From Algoriphagus sp. (GTDB taxonomy: Bacteria; Bacteroidota; Bacteroidia; Cytophagales; Cyclobacteriaceae), in the NCBI GenBank assembly GCA_029945945.1, contig JAQSDM010000013.1, forward strand, positions 103,213 to 167,212: 64,000 nt of DNA. Reading direction: 5' to 3'. A model generated the notes under the pieces. That model saw only the letters and a list, made by a program, of their open reading frames with translations. It was not told the DNA's origin and did not search any database. Below, piece after piece: positions 33,572 to 41,970 of the stretch. How positions within the stretch are numbered: position 1 is the stretch's first letter; each line of letters starts with the position of its first letter. Position numbers and translations under genes: made by a program.

Positions 33572-33607
33572 AAAAGAAAAGGTCCTGATCAGGACCTTTT
33601 CTTTTTT
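33571..33607. terminator. Bidirectional terminator between metZ and the CBS gene
   Basis: A near-perfect palindrome AAAGGTCCTGATCAGGACCTTT is flanked by A-run and T-run and separates convergent genes. Confidence 0.85.
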
Positions 33608-33609
33608 AT

Positions 33610-34071
33610 CTACCAAGTGGTTTGTTTCAATTTGGGAAAGGCTCGAATAATATCGCTTAGACTGATTTGGCCTACCAGCCTTCCGTCCTTCATTACTGGA
33701 AATCTCCTGATTTTAAGTTCCAGAAACTTTTGAGCAGCATCGAATAGAGACAGGTCCGGAGACATTGTGATCACGTTTTTGGTCATGTGCTCACTCACTT
33801 TACCAGGAAATTTTGGTGTGTTGGTATACTTTCCTTTAATAATTTCTTTGAGGCAATCAACTTCTGAAATAATCCCAACTAAATCGCCGGATTCATCCAA
33901 TACAGGAGCTCCTGATATTTTCTTTTTGGTCAGCACTTCAAGCACCTGATCAATCGAATCATCAGGACGAAAAGTAATCAAGCTGGTACTCATATGGTCT
34001 TTAACCAAAATCTGATCTAGCGGAGATTTCTTGGGTTCAACTACCCTGACTCCTTGAAAACTTTTTACCAT
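33610..34071 (-). CDS. Tandem CBS-domain protein
   Basis: A 153-residue cytoplasmic protein made of two CBS domains (about 20-80 and 92-150). Each has the expected ending: VLDESGDLVGIISEVDCLKE and VMKDGRLVGQISLSDIIRAF. CBS pairs bind adenosyl ligands such as AMP, ATP or SAM and act as energy or metabolite sensors. No catalytic domain is attached, so it is a free-standing regulator whose partner is unknown. Closeness to a SAM-regulated gene is suggestive but convergent, so not an operon. Confidence 0.9.
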   Translation of the reverse strand: MVKSFQGVRVVEPKKSPLDQILVKDHMSTSLITFRPDDSIDQVLEVLTKKKISGAPVLDESGDLVGIISEVDCLKEIIKGKYTNTPKFPGKVSEHMTKNVITMSPDLSLFDAAQKFLELKIRRFPVMKDGRLVGQISLSDIIRAFPKLKQTTW

Positions 34072-34191
34072 CGTCGGAAGAAATTTTGTTGGGAAAATAA
34101 ATTACCGATTATTGTCAATAAATAAAAACTATAATCCAACATTTCTCATAATTCGTCTGATAAAAATTGAATTATTGATTTTAATGAAATA

Positions 34192-35736
34192 TTATTTCAA
34201 CTCATTCCAAAGGATAATGAAAGGTTTCCAAGGCTTCGAAGGTTTACCGTAAAGATCGTTGAACTCGAACGTTCCTACCACCAAATCAATGTCTCCATCC
34301 CGATCAGAGTCGCCTTTGGTCATGGTCAACCAATGAGATTCGATGTTTTTCTTGAGTACGAATGGCTCAAAATCTCCATTCCCGGATTGCCTGAAGTAAA
34401 TCAAATCCTGCCGGGGAGCTTGTTTTGGATCTGGAAAAAAGGAAAGAACAAACAAATCAAGATCCCCATCCAGATCAAAATCATCCACCTCAAGGCCACT
34501 GGCACCAAAAAGCGGATAAAACCATTCCTGTTCAAATTCACCGTCTCCATCATTCAGAAAAATCCGGACACCATGATAGTTTTTTAGAATTTGTGAAAGA
34601 TCAGCATTGTTACCATTTACCAAAATTATATCCCGATGACCATCTCCATTAACATCTTCAAACCTGAAATCACTCGACCCAAAAGACGGCTGAAACCGAA
34701 GCAATGATTTTTCAACAAACTTCCCCTCTCCCTGATTGATCCAGACATAGACACCTTCCTGTGCCTGAGCAATCTGACTAAGGATATCTAAATCTCCATC
34801 TTCGTCAAAATCTACTCCGATCGTTCTTCTTGCACCCGGCACAGGCTTTAAGATTATTTCCTTTTCCTGACCATTTTCAGACAGGTAAAGGCTCAATTTC
34901 CCAAAATGGTCTCCAAAATGGGAGACTACTCGATCCAAAACCCCATCGGCATTCCAGTCGGCAGTTTCTACATGAACAGGCCTGATAAGTTTATCCAGGA
35001 GAATTTCCTTCGACCAACTCTTATTTTGAGAGGAAAATCCGGATAAAGCCCCAAGCGTATCTTTGGAGGGATCCATCAATCCCATTGTAAGTAACTCGAA
35101 TGATTGATCTTTATTCCATAGAATTTCTACCGGCGCCACATCCGTCGGGATAGAATCTTTCAGCTTGAAACCATTTTTGGAATCCAGAATAAACAAGGAT
35201 CTAAATCTATTTCCAACCCACAAATCTCCGGTCTCAGGATGAATTCTGACCATGGTAGTCAAACTGGGAAATATTTTGGAAAATGCCGGTTGATCCTCTT
35301 TGAATCCAGGAATACCGACTTTTGGCGTTACTTTTTCAACCTGAGGTAAGGGCTTTTCTGGTGCGCTTCCAAGATAATATTCCTGAATTTTAGCCCAATC
35401 TTCTCTTTTGATCAACTGAACTTTGGAGTAAATACCCGGAGGAACTCCGGAATCCTCGGGAAGCTCTGTACCAAAATCCTCTTCCAAATATAACCCCATC
35501 CGCTTTCGCATATCTGGAAGAACCTTGGTTTCCCAAGTAATCCGATCCAATATCTCCGGCTCTGGCTTCAGGTGGCAACTCCCGCAATAGGCCTCCGCCA
35601 ATCTTTCCCCATTAAGATTCAAATCCGAAGATGCTAATTGTTCCAGGGAAAGAGGGGGTTGTTTTCGTTCAGAAATAGGGTTGCACCCAACAATAAAAAC
35701 AAGAAAAAACGCAAAGAAAAAGCTTAATACTTTCAT
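34192..35736 (-). CDS. VCBS/FG-GAP-repeat lipoprotein with N-terminal CxxCH haem motif
   Basis: A 514-residue lipoprotein (Cys18 after FLVFIVG). A cytochrome-c-type site C51-G-S-C54-H55 (AYCGSCHLKPEPEILDR) comes first. From about 130 there is a beta-propeller of VCBS/FG-GAP repeats with calcium-binding loops, such as VDFDEDGDLDILSQ, VDDFDLDGDLDLFVLS and GDSDRDGDIDLVVGTF. It is the last gene of a coupled operon after cutC (4 bp overlap). Such propellers bind glycans or proteins at the cell surface; the haem site suggests a redox role or is structural. It resembles the larger VCBS/ASPIC protein at 38299-41829 but lacks ASPIC. Confidence 0.85.
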   Translation of the reverse strand: MKVLSFFFAFFLVFIVGCNPISERKQPPLSLEQLASSDLNLNGERLAEAYCGSCHLKPEPEILDRITWETKVLPDMRKRMGLYLEEDFGTELPEDSGVPPGIYSKVQLIKREDWAKIQEYYLGSAPEKPLPQVEKVTPKVGIPGFKEDQPAFSKIFPSLTTMVRIHPETGDLWVGNRFRSLFILDSKNGFKLKDSIPTDVAPVEILWNKDQSFELLTMGLMDPSKDTLGALSGFSSQNKSWSKEILLDKLIRPVHVETADWNADGVLDRVVSHFGDHFGKLSLYLSENGQEKEIILKPVPGARRTIGVDFDEDGDLDILSQIAQAQEGVYVWINQGEGKFVEKSLLRFQPSFGSSDFRFEDVNGDGHRDIILVNGNNADLSQILKNYHGVRIFLNDGDGEFEQEWFYPLFGASGLEVDDFDLDGDLDLFVLSFFPDPKQAPRQDLIYFRQSGNGDFEPFVLKKNIESHWLTMTKGDSDRDGDIDLVVGTFEFNDLYGKPSKPWKPFIILWNELK

Positions 35737-36476
35737 TCTCTGATTACCTCCAAAAACTCATTTACCAGATTTCGGTCAATTCTGAGATGGTGAGTGAATG
35801 ATTTAGGATCATCCGAAAATGATAACCCGGGACGTATATATTCATTTTGTGAAAGCTTCCAGGTTTTGCAGGAAGCGTGAATTTCCCGCAAGTATCCTGA
35901 AGCTTTCAAAATCGCAACATGTTCTGGCTTGGTACCGCCACCGGGCATGATGCTTATTCGGTCTTTCGCTTTTCCCATCAATTCAAGCAAATTATCGAGG
36001 CCTTCGGTGGTTGTGTTTTTTCCTCCGGAAGTCAAAATTCTCTCAAATCCACAACCAATAATTTTCTCCAAAGAATCATGCAGATCGCTGGAAGCATCAA
36101 AAGCGCGATGAAAAGTACAAGGCTTACTTGAAGCTGAGCGCATCAAAGTTTCGCACGCGTCTGTATTGACTTTTCCCTGATGATCCAGAATCCCGAAGAC
36201 AAATCCGTCAGCACCTTTCTCACCGAGTAGCTCAATGTCTCTTTTCATCACCATGAGTTCCTTCTGAGAATAGGAAAAATCTCCTCCTCTGGGCCGAATC
36301 ATCACAAAGACAGGAATATCGATTTCCGCTTTCAGGAATTTGACCATTCCGGCACTGGGAGTTTCTCCGCCTTCAGGAAAATTTGCGCAAAGTTCCAGAC
36401 GGTCAATACCGAATTCTGCAGCCTCAAGAGCAGCTTCCAAATTAAAAACAGGAGCCTCAAATACGATTTTATTCAT
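35733..36476 (-). CDS. cutC: CutC-family TIM-barrel protein
   Basis: A 247-residue cytoplasmic TIM barrel. Family signatures are visible: LELCANFPEGGETPSAGMVK (about 27-46), VFVMIRPRGGDFSYS, FGILDHQGKVN, TFHRAFDASSD and RILTSGGKNTTTEG. The copper-homeostasis name comes from E. coli genetics and does not rest on a known reaction. Here the gene is coupled by 4 bp overlaps to a glycosylasparaginase upstream and a VCBS lipoprotein downstream, with no copper genes in sight. This hints at a role in sugar or amide catabolism (inference). Confidence 0.9.
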   Translation of the reverse strand: MNKIVFEAPVFNLEAALEAAEFGIDRLELCANFPEGGETPSAGMVKFLKAEIDIPVFVMIRPRGGDFSYSQKELMVMKRDIELLGEKGADGFVFGILDHQGKVNTDACETLMRSASSKPCTFHRAFDASSDLHDSLEKIIGCGFERILTSGGKNTTTEGLDNLLELMGKAKDRISIMPGGGTKPEHVAILKASGYLREIHASCKTWKLSQNEYIRPGLSFSDDPKSFTHHLRIDRNLVNEFLEVIRE

Positions 36477-37456
36477 GGGGTAAAGTGACTTTTCGAGTCT
36501 ATTAATTCATTTTTAGAATTTGTTGCCTGAGCGAAATTGAATCCAGGATGGACCGCAAATGCTCCAACATGACCTTCTTTGTTGATTGCTAAAAAGCCAG
36601 CCTGGATATCTTTTATATTCTTATTTTTTGAAATCAGCCTTTTCACTGCTTCCTCACAAGCTTCCTGAGGAGTCCGTCCCTGTCTCATCAATTCCACAAT
36701 CAGAAAACTGCCACAGATCCGGATAATTGATTCTCCAAGTCCAGTTGCAGTCGCAGCACCAACTTCATCATCCACATAAAGTCCCGCCCCGATAATCGGA
36801 CTGTCTCCTACCCTTCCGTGCATTTTATACGCCAAACCGCTGGTGGTGCAGCTTCCTGCCAATTTTCCATTTGCATCGATTCCTATCATTCCAATCGTGT
36901 CGTGATTTTCAATATTGATGACAGGCTTATAATGGCTTGTTACTTTCCATTTCTCATATTCGATTGCTGCCTTTGGGCTGAGGACTTCTTTTTCCAAAGG
37001 AAATCCCTGCGAAATTGCAAACTGCCTTGCTCCTTCTCCTGCAAGCATTACGTGGGGCGTTCTTTCCATCACCATTCTGGCAAGTGAAATAGGGTGTTTG
37101 ATTTGGCGAACAAAAGCTACCGTGCCACAAGATCCATCTCCGGTCATTATGGAAGCATCCAGGGTTGTAATCCCTTCACGATCCGGAAGTCCCTGCAAGC
37201 CTACAGAAAGATTATCCATATCCAATTCCGTGACTTTTACCCCTGCTTCCACAGCATCTAAAATACTTCCGCCACCTGTTAATTTAGCCATTGCAGCTTC
37301 ATTAGCAGTAATTCCATGATTCCAGGTTGACAAGATCAAAGGCTTTTGCCCTGCGGAAATTTCAGTTTGTCCCTGAGCAAAAGCTTGGTTCAATCCTGGT
37401 ATAAAAATAGCAGAACCCAGAAGGGACTGCTTAATAAACTTTCTTCTTTGGGACAT
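36473..37456 (-). CDS. N4-(beta-N-acetylglucosaminyl)-L-asparaginase (glycosylasparaginase)
   Basis: A 327-residue Ntn-hydrolase precursor that cleaves the GlcNAc-Asn link left after N-glycoprotein breakdown. The N-terminus carries a Tat-like signal (MSQRRKFIKQSLLGSAIF), implying folded export to the periplasm. The autocleavage site and nucleophile are His185-Asp186-Thr187 (HDTIGMIGID), and the Gly-rich region RVGDSPIIGAGLYVDDEVGA (about 215-234) binds substrate. It is the first gene of the coupled operon with cutC and the haem/VCBS lipoprotein, and is divergent from the creatininase-family gene. A plain L-asparaginase is unlikely given these motifs. Confidence 0.9.
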   Translation of the reverse strand: MSQRRKFIKQSLLGSAIFIPGLNQAFAQGQTEISAGQKPLILSTWNHGITANEAAMAKLTGGGSILDAVEAGVKVTELDMDNLSVGLQGLPDREGITTLDASIMTGDGSCGTVAFVRQIKHPISLARMVMERTPHVMLAGEGARQFAISQGFPLEKEVLSPKAAIEYEKWKVTSHYKPVINIENHDTIGMIGIDANGKLAGSCTTSGLAYKMHGRVGDSPIIGAGLYVDDEVGAATATGLGESIIRICGSFLIVELMRQGRTPQEACEEAVKRLISKNKNIKDIQAGFLAINKEGHVGAFAVHPGFNFAQATNSKNELIDSKSHFTP

Positions 37457-37540
37457 AAGGCTTATTTTAGAATCAGCCTTTCAAATTATCAAAAATGGGC
37501 CGAAATCACCCATTAAACCTTCAAATCCTTTCAAAAATCA

Positions 37541-38302
37541 ATGAAACCATATCTTCTTAAAGAAACCAATTGGAAAAAACTTCAATCCCATCGATTTGAA
37601 TTGGCAGTACTTCCCTGGGGCGCAACCGAAGCGCATAACTATCATATGCCATACGGCACAGATGTGATCGAGGCGGATGAAATAGCGGCTGAAGGCGGAA
37701 GAAAAGCATGGGAAAAGGGCGCCAATGTGGTGGTCATGCCTACCATTCCTTTTGGTGTAAATACCGGCCAATCGGATATCTATCTGGACATCAATCTCAA
37801 TCCAAGCACTCAGCTTTTAATACTTCGGGATATCATTGAGGTGCTGAACCGTCAGGGCTTGAAAAAATTATTGATCCTGAATAGCCATGGAGGAAATGAT
37901 TTCAAAACCATGCTGAGAGAGCTTGGGTTGAAGTATCCTGAAATGATGCTTTTTACCTGCAACTGGTTTCAGGCCTTGGACAAAACTAAATTTTTTGAGG
38001 AATCCGGTGACCATGCCGATGAAATGGAAACTTCTCTGATCATGTATCTGAATCCGGAATTGGTTCTTCCGTTGGAAGAGGCCGGTGACGGAGATGAGAA
38101 AAAATCCACCATCAAAGGGATCCAGGAAAAATGGGCTTGGGCGGAACGAAAGTGGTCTCAGGTGACCGAGGATACCGGAATCGGTAATCCAAAAAAAGCC
38201 TCCCCTGAGAAAGGAAGGCTTTATTTTGATGCTGTTACAGACAAAGTCGCGGACCTGATAAAGGATATCTGCGATGCAAAACCTGATCAGCTTTACCGCT
38301 AA
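37541..38302 (+). CDS. Creatininase-family amidohydrolase
   Basis: A 253-residue metal-dependent amidohydrolase. Metal-ligand motifs are present: WGATEAHNYHMPYGTDVIEAD (about 26-46; Glu30, His32 or His35, Asp41), LNSHGGND (about 112-119) and SGDHADEMETSLIMYL (about 149-164). Relatives hydrolyse creatinine, formamide-like intermediates or peptide-derived cofactors, so the real substrate is open. It is divergent from glycosylasparaginase and overlaps the large VCBS gene by 4 bp tail-to-tail. The neighbourhood suggests amide cleavage of an imported compound. Confidence 0.85.
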   Translation: MKPYLLKETNWKKLQSHRFELAVLPWGATEAHNYHMPYGTDVIEADEIAAEGGRKAWEKGANVVVMPTIPFGVNTGQSDIYLDINLNPSTQLLILRDIIEVLNRQGLKKLLILNSHGGNDFKTMLRELGLKYPEMMLFTCNWFQALDKTKFFEESGDHADEMETSLIMYLNPELVLPLEEAGDGDEKKSTIKGIQEKWAWAERKWSQVTEDTGIGNPKKASPEKGRLYFDAVTDKVADLIKDICDAKPDQLYR

Positions 38303-41300
38303 TTCCCCAGAGAGTTCATGTCAACTTCTTTTACCTGGCCTTTGTAATCGATCAGTTGAATGCCTTCTACTCCTTTTGGAAGAGTGATTTCTCTTCCCGA
38401 CTGTGAAAGGAATCCTGAACCAAGGCTGGTTTCTATCCTTTGCTTTTTGCCATTTCCCAAATCCAAAATTATAGCCATCACTTCCTGCCCAGGATTGATG
38501 GTTTTTGAACTCTCACCGTTGGGTTTACTTTGGAAAGCAAGGAGTTTTCCTCGGTTTTGCGAAGCTATAAGGATGGGATTTCCCTGGGCTGCTGCTATTT
38601 TGACCAATGCTTTGGCATCACCCGGAACCATAAAACCACTTTTTGAAGGATTCATGGAAGTGAAGTTGCCTTTTCCATCTCCCAAAAGCACTAATCCAAC
38701 CAGGGCATCCAATCGACCAATGAAAACCTCATTTCCGTAGTCGTTTCCTACTAACACCACGTCAAGCAAACCATCACCATTTACATCATCTGATACCAGT
38801 CCGTTGACAGGTGCAATCTGGGCAAGGATGGGTAATTCCCGAATGGCAAACTGTCCATTCCCAAGATTTTCCACATAAGAAGAACGATCATAATTACCGG
38901 TGAGGATTACGGCGTCTTTCTTCTCTTCCTCAGAGAAAAGTGAGCTTTCAGTGCTCAGAGCATAGGATTTATACCGTTCAAACTTCCTTCGGAACATCGG
39001 GCTTTGACCATAAAGGTCATCCCAGAAATGGCTAGGGAATGAATTGTAATTTCCTTCCCGATCTTTATAATAAGCAAATGTGACAGGGTCAACGCTTCCG
39101 TTATTATCAAAATCCTTGGCGTACACTTTCACTGGTCTTTCTACCGTAGGGTGATGATGATTATTTGCACCAAGATTTCCGACTACAAAATCGGTATCTC
39201 CATCCTGATCAAAATCTCCGGAGGTAATGGAATTCCACCATCCCAGGTGATTTTCCAAACCTGTTTTCTCCAGCTTAGAGAATTTACCACCTTCATTTTT
39301 GAAGACAGTTATTGCCATTAACTCACCAACGACGACCAAATCAATCTGTCCGTCAGAATTAATGTCTGACCAAACAGCATCAGTAACCATCCCCACATTT
39401 TTCAATCCCGGGGCAAGTTGATCGGTTACGTCCTGAAGTTGTCCGTTGTTATTTTTCAGCAGGAAGCTATTGTCCGCAAGTGGATATTTACCGATGGGAG
39501 CTCTGCCTCCAACGAACAAATCAATGAAACCATCTCCATCAAAATCAGCTCCTCTTACAGTTGACCCACTAGCTTGTACTCCGGAAAAGTTCTCGTCAAG
39601 AGTGAAATTTCCTTTCCCGTCATTCTTGTAAACCCGATCAACGTATTCAGCCGCATCCGGAGCAAATTCACTGCTACCGCTTACCAGATAAAGATCCAAA
39701 TCCTGATCATTGTCCAAGTCAGTCAGCAGGATTCCCATCTCTTCGAATGCAGGATTTCCTCCAGGTAATAGATCAGATTGAGAGAATTTCCCTTCTGAAT
39801 TTTGCTTGAATAGTTGCGGGCTATATCCTGAAGATGATCCCACAATCAGATCCTCGATTCCGTCCCCATTCACATCTCCAACGGCCAAACTTGGACCATA
39901 CTGGGTCAGTTTATGTGGAATTGTACGTTGAATATTGTAATCGACCTTATCATCCTCAAGATGAATGTAGGATAAGCCCAATGTATCCGATACCTCTGAA
40001 AAAAAGGAGGAAGCAACGCCAAAATCCATAATCGCACGCGCTGAATTGCCAGGTTTTGAATCCGAATAGTTTATCTCAATCACCTGATTAGGAGCAACTT
40101 TGGATACTGATGAAATTTTTCCGTCCGGCCAGATTACTTTTACCTCGCCCACTTCAGTCACATCTCCCAAACCGAAATGCATAATTTCTTCAATTGAAGA
40201 CATATAGCCTCTTACAACTTGTTGTTCTTGGTAAAGGACTTTGTCTCCAACCAATTGGAGAATAACTTTAGCGCCTAATCCTTGTGGATTCAGCTTGGAT
40301 CCATTCAGATTTACTCTCAGGTAATTTCGTCCGGGTTCCTTTTTACCCAACTTATTTTCAAAAACAAAAGCCGGATCATTGATATTGTTCACTACATAAT
40401 CTAAGTCTCCATCCTGATCTAAATCGACAAATGCAGCTCCGTTAGAAAATGATGGCTTGTCTAATCCCCAGGTTTTACTCACATCTTCGAAAGTCAAATC
40501 ACCACGATTCTTGTAGGCATAATTTGGAATTTTGACGATTGGAATGGAATCCAATAACTGGCGCACGCTTGCAAGACTACCAACATCTGCCCGATAATTT
40601 GCAAAGTCTTTATCCGTGATGTCTCGGGGAAATCCATTTGTGATCAACAAATCTCTCTGACCATCATTATCGACATCACCGAATAATGGAGCCCAGCTCC
40701 AATCCGTTTGATAAATACCGGCAAGCATTCCAATTTCACTGAAAGGAATACCGGCTCCATTATTCATATGAAGCATGTTTCTTACATGCTGATATTCATA
40801 TCCCCATTGTTCATTACTGATATAGACCTGATACGAATTTTTGCCGATCGTAGTCTTCTTTCGGTAATTATCCTCCCCAAGCATATCGATGGTAATCAAA
40901 TCAGGCAGCGCATCATTGTTGAAATCCGAGATGTCGGAACCCATCGAAAATTGACTTTGGTGTCTTAGAATTTCTTTTGATTTGTTTGAAAAAGTCCCAT
41001 CCTGATTATTAATGTAAAGGATATCGTTTGTTACATAATCATTGCTTACATGCACATCAGGCCAACCGTCATTATTCAAATCGGAAATCAAAAGCCCAAG
41101 CCCAAAACCCTCTATGGTTATTCCAGCCTCAAGAGTAACATCTGTGAATGTATTGTCACCATTGTTTCGATAGAATTTATCATTGTTGATTGCTGAACCA
41201 TCAGTGATTTTTTCACGGTAATTACTCGGTGTCACTTTGCTTTGCTCATTGTTCAAAACATAGAGATCAAGATCCCCATCCAAATCGTAATCTATAAACG

Positions 41301-41829
41301 CTGCACCCATACTATTTCCGGAATCAGCAATTCCATATTCGGACGCCATTTCTTTAAAAGTAATTTCTCCTTTATCGTTTTTCCCCTGATTTACAAAAAG
41401 CAAGTTATTCCGCTCTCCAGGACCTTTTTTCATGGCAGATGCCACATAAATATCCAGCCTGCCATCGCTATTGATATCAACAGCAACCGTTCCTGTGCAC
41501 CATTGATTAGGTGCAGAGGTTCCGGAGGATTCTGAAATGTCCTTGAATTTAAATTTCCCCTGATTCAGGTACAATTTATTAGCTACCTGATTGCCTGTAA
41601 AAAAAAGGTCAGGCAGACCATTTTGGTCAAAATCTGCAACAGCAAGGCCTCCCCCGTTAAAAATATATTCGTCCGTAAGAATATTGAAGGAATCAGATTC
41701 GATGATTTCATTGTTGAAATCAATTCCGGTATCATCGGCGGATTTCAATTCAAAGAGTGTTTCGTTTTTTTTACAGGAGGTAAAAGCAAGGAGTAAAACT
41801 CCGGAAATGAGCAAATAATAATTCTTCAT
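38299..41829 (-). CDS. Large VCBS-repeat / ASPIC-UnbV outer-surface lipoprotein (CRTAC1-like)
   Basis: A 1176-residue lipoprotein using the ATG at 41829 (MKNYYLLISGVLLLAFTSC, Cys19); the frame start at 41847 adds six non-family residues. Many VCBS/FG-GAP repeats fill about 50-480 and 620-1100, each with an Asp-rich calcium loop such as VDINSDGRLDIYVAS and FIDYDLDGDLDLYVLN. An ASPIC/UnbV domain lies at about 500-580 (VRGYMSSIEEIMHFGLGD, VKVIWPDGK). It follows susD by 142 bp with a hairpin between. Proteins like this accompany SusCD pairs in Bacteroidota and probably bind or present the substrate. Confidence 0.88.
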   Translation of the reverse strand: MKNYYLLISGVLLLAFTSCKKNETLFELKSADDTGIDFNNEIIESDSFNILTDEYIFNGGGLAVADFDQNGLPDLFFTGNQVANKLYLNQGKFKFKDISESSGTSAPNQWCTGTVAVDINSDGRLDIYVASAMKKGPGERNNLLFVNQGKNDKGEITFKEMASEYGIADSGNSMGAAFIDYDLDGDLDLYVLNNEQSKVTPSNYREKITDGSAINNDKFYRNNGDNTFTDVTLEAGITIEGFGLGLLISDLNNDGWPDVHVSNDYVTNDILYINNQDGTFSNKSKEILRHQSQFSMGSDISDFNNDALPDLITIDMLGEDNYRKKTTIGKNSYQVYISNEQWGYEYQHVRNMLHMNNGAGIPFSEIGMLAGIYQTDWSWAPLFGDVDNDGQRDLLITNGFPRDITDKDFANYRADVGSLASVRQLLDSIPIVKIPNYAYKNRGDLTFEDVSKTWGLDKPSFSNGAAFVDLDQDGDLDYVVNNINDPAFVFENKLGKKEPGRNYLRVNLNGSKLNPQGLGAKVILQLVGDKVLYQEQQVVRGYMSSIEEIMHFGLGDVTEVGEVKVIWPDGKISSVSKVAPNQVIEINYSDSKPGNSARAIMDFGVASSFFSEVSDTLGLSYIHLEDDKVDYNIQRTIPHKLTQYGPSLAVGDVNGDGIEDLIVGSSSGYSPQLFKQNSEGKFSQSDLLPGGNPAFEEMGILLTDLDNDQDLDLYLVSGSSEFAPDAAEYVDRVYKNDGKGNFTLDENFSGVQASGSTVRGADFDGDGFIDLFVGGRAPIGKYPLADNSFLLKNNNGQLQDVTDQLAPGLKNVGMVTDAVWSDINSDGQIDLVVVGELMAITVFKNEGGKFSKLEKTGLENHLGWWNSITSGDFDQDGDTDFVVGNLGANNHHHPTVERPVKVYAKDFDNNGSVDPVTFAYYKDREGNYNSFPSHFWDDLYGQSPMFRRKFERYKSYALSTESSLFSEEEKKDAVILTGNYDRSSYVENLGNGQFAIRELPILAQIAPVNGLVSDDVNGDGLLDVVLVGNDYGNEVFIGRLDALVGLVLLGDGKGNFTSMNPSKSGFMVPGDAKALVKIAAAQGNPILIASQNRGKLLAFQSKPNGESSKTINPGQEVMAIILDLGNGKKQRIETSLGSGFLSQSGREITLPKGVEGIQLIDYKGQVKEVDMNSLGN

Positions 41830-41915
41830 GGTAGGTAGACGGGGCAATTACTTGTGGTTGAAATTACCACTTTTGCATGATATGCCTAACAAAAAATAAG
41901 GCTGATTTACCGCAT

Positions 41916-41948
41916 AAAAAAAGAGGAGGCCAATGACCTCCTCCTCTA
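41916..41948 (-). terminator. Terminator after susD
   Basis: On the minus strand GAGGAGG and CCTCCTC form a stem followed by TTTTTTT. It separates susCD from the VCBS/ASPIC gene and may lower its expression. Confidence 0.75.
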
Positions 41949-41970
41949 TTAATTCCTAACAAGGCTCTGA

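Noticed and set aside
35733..36476. Copper-resistance locus
   Set aside because: Only a CutC homologue is present, with no copper ATPase, chaperone or regulator around it.
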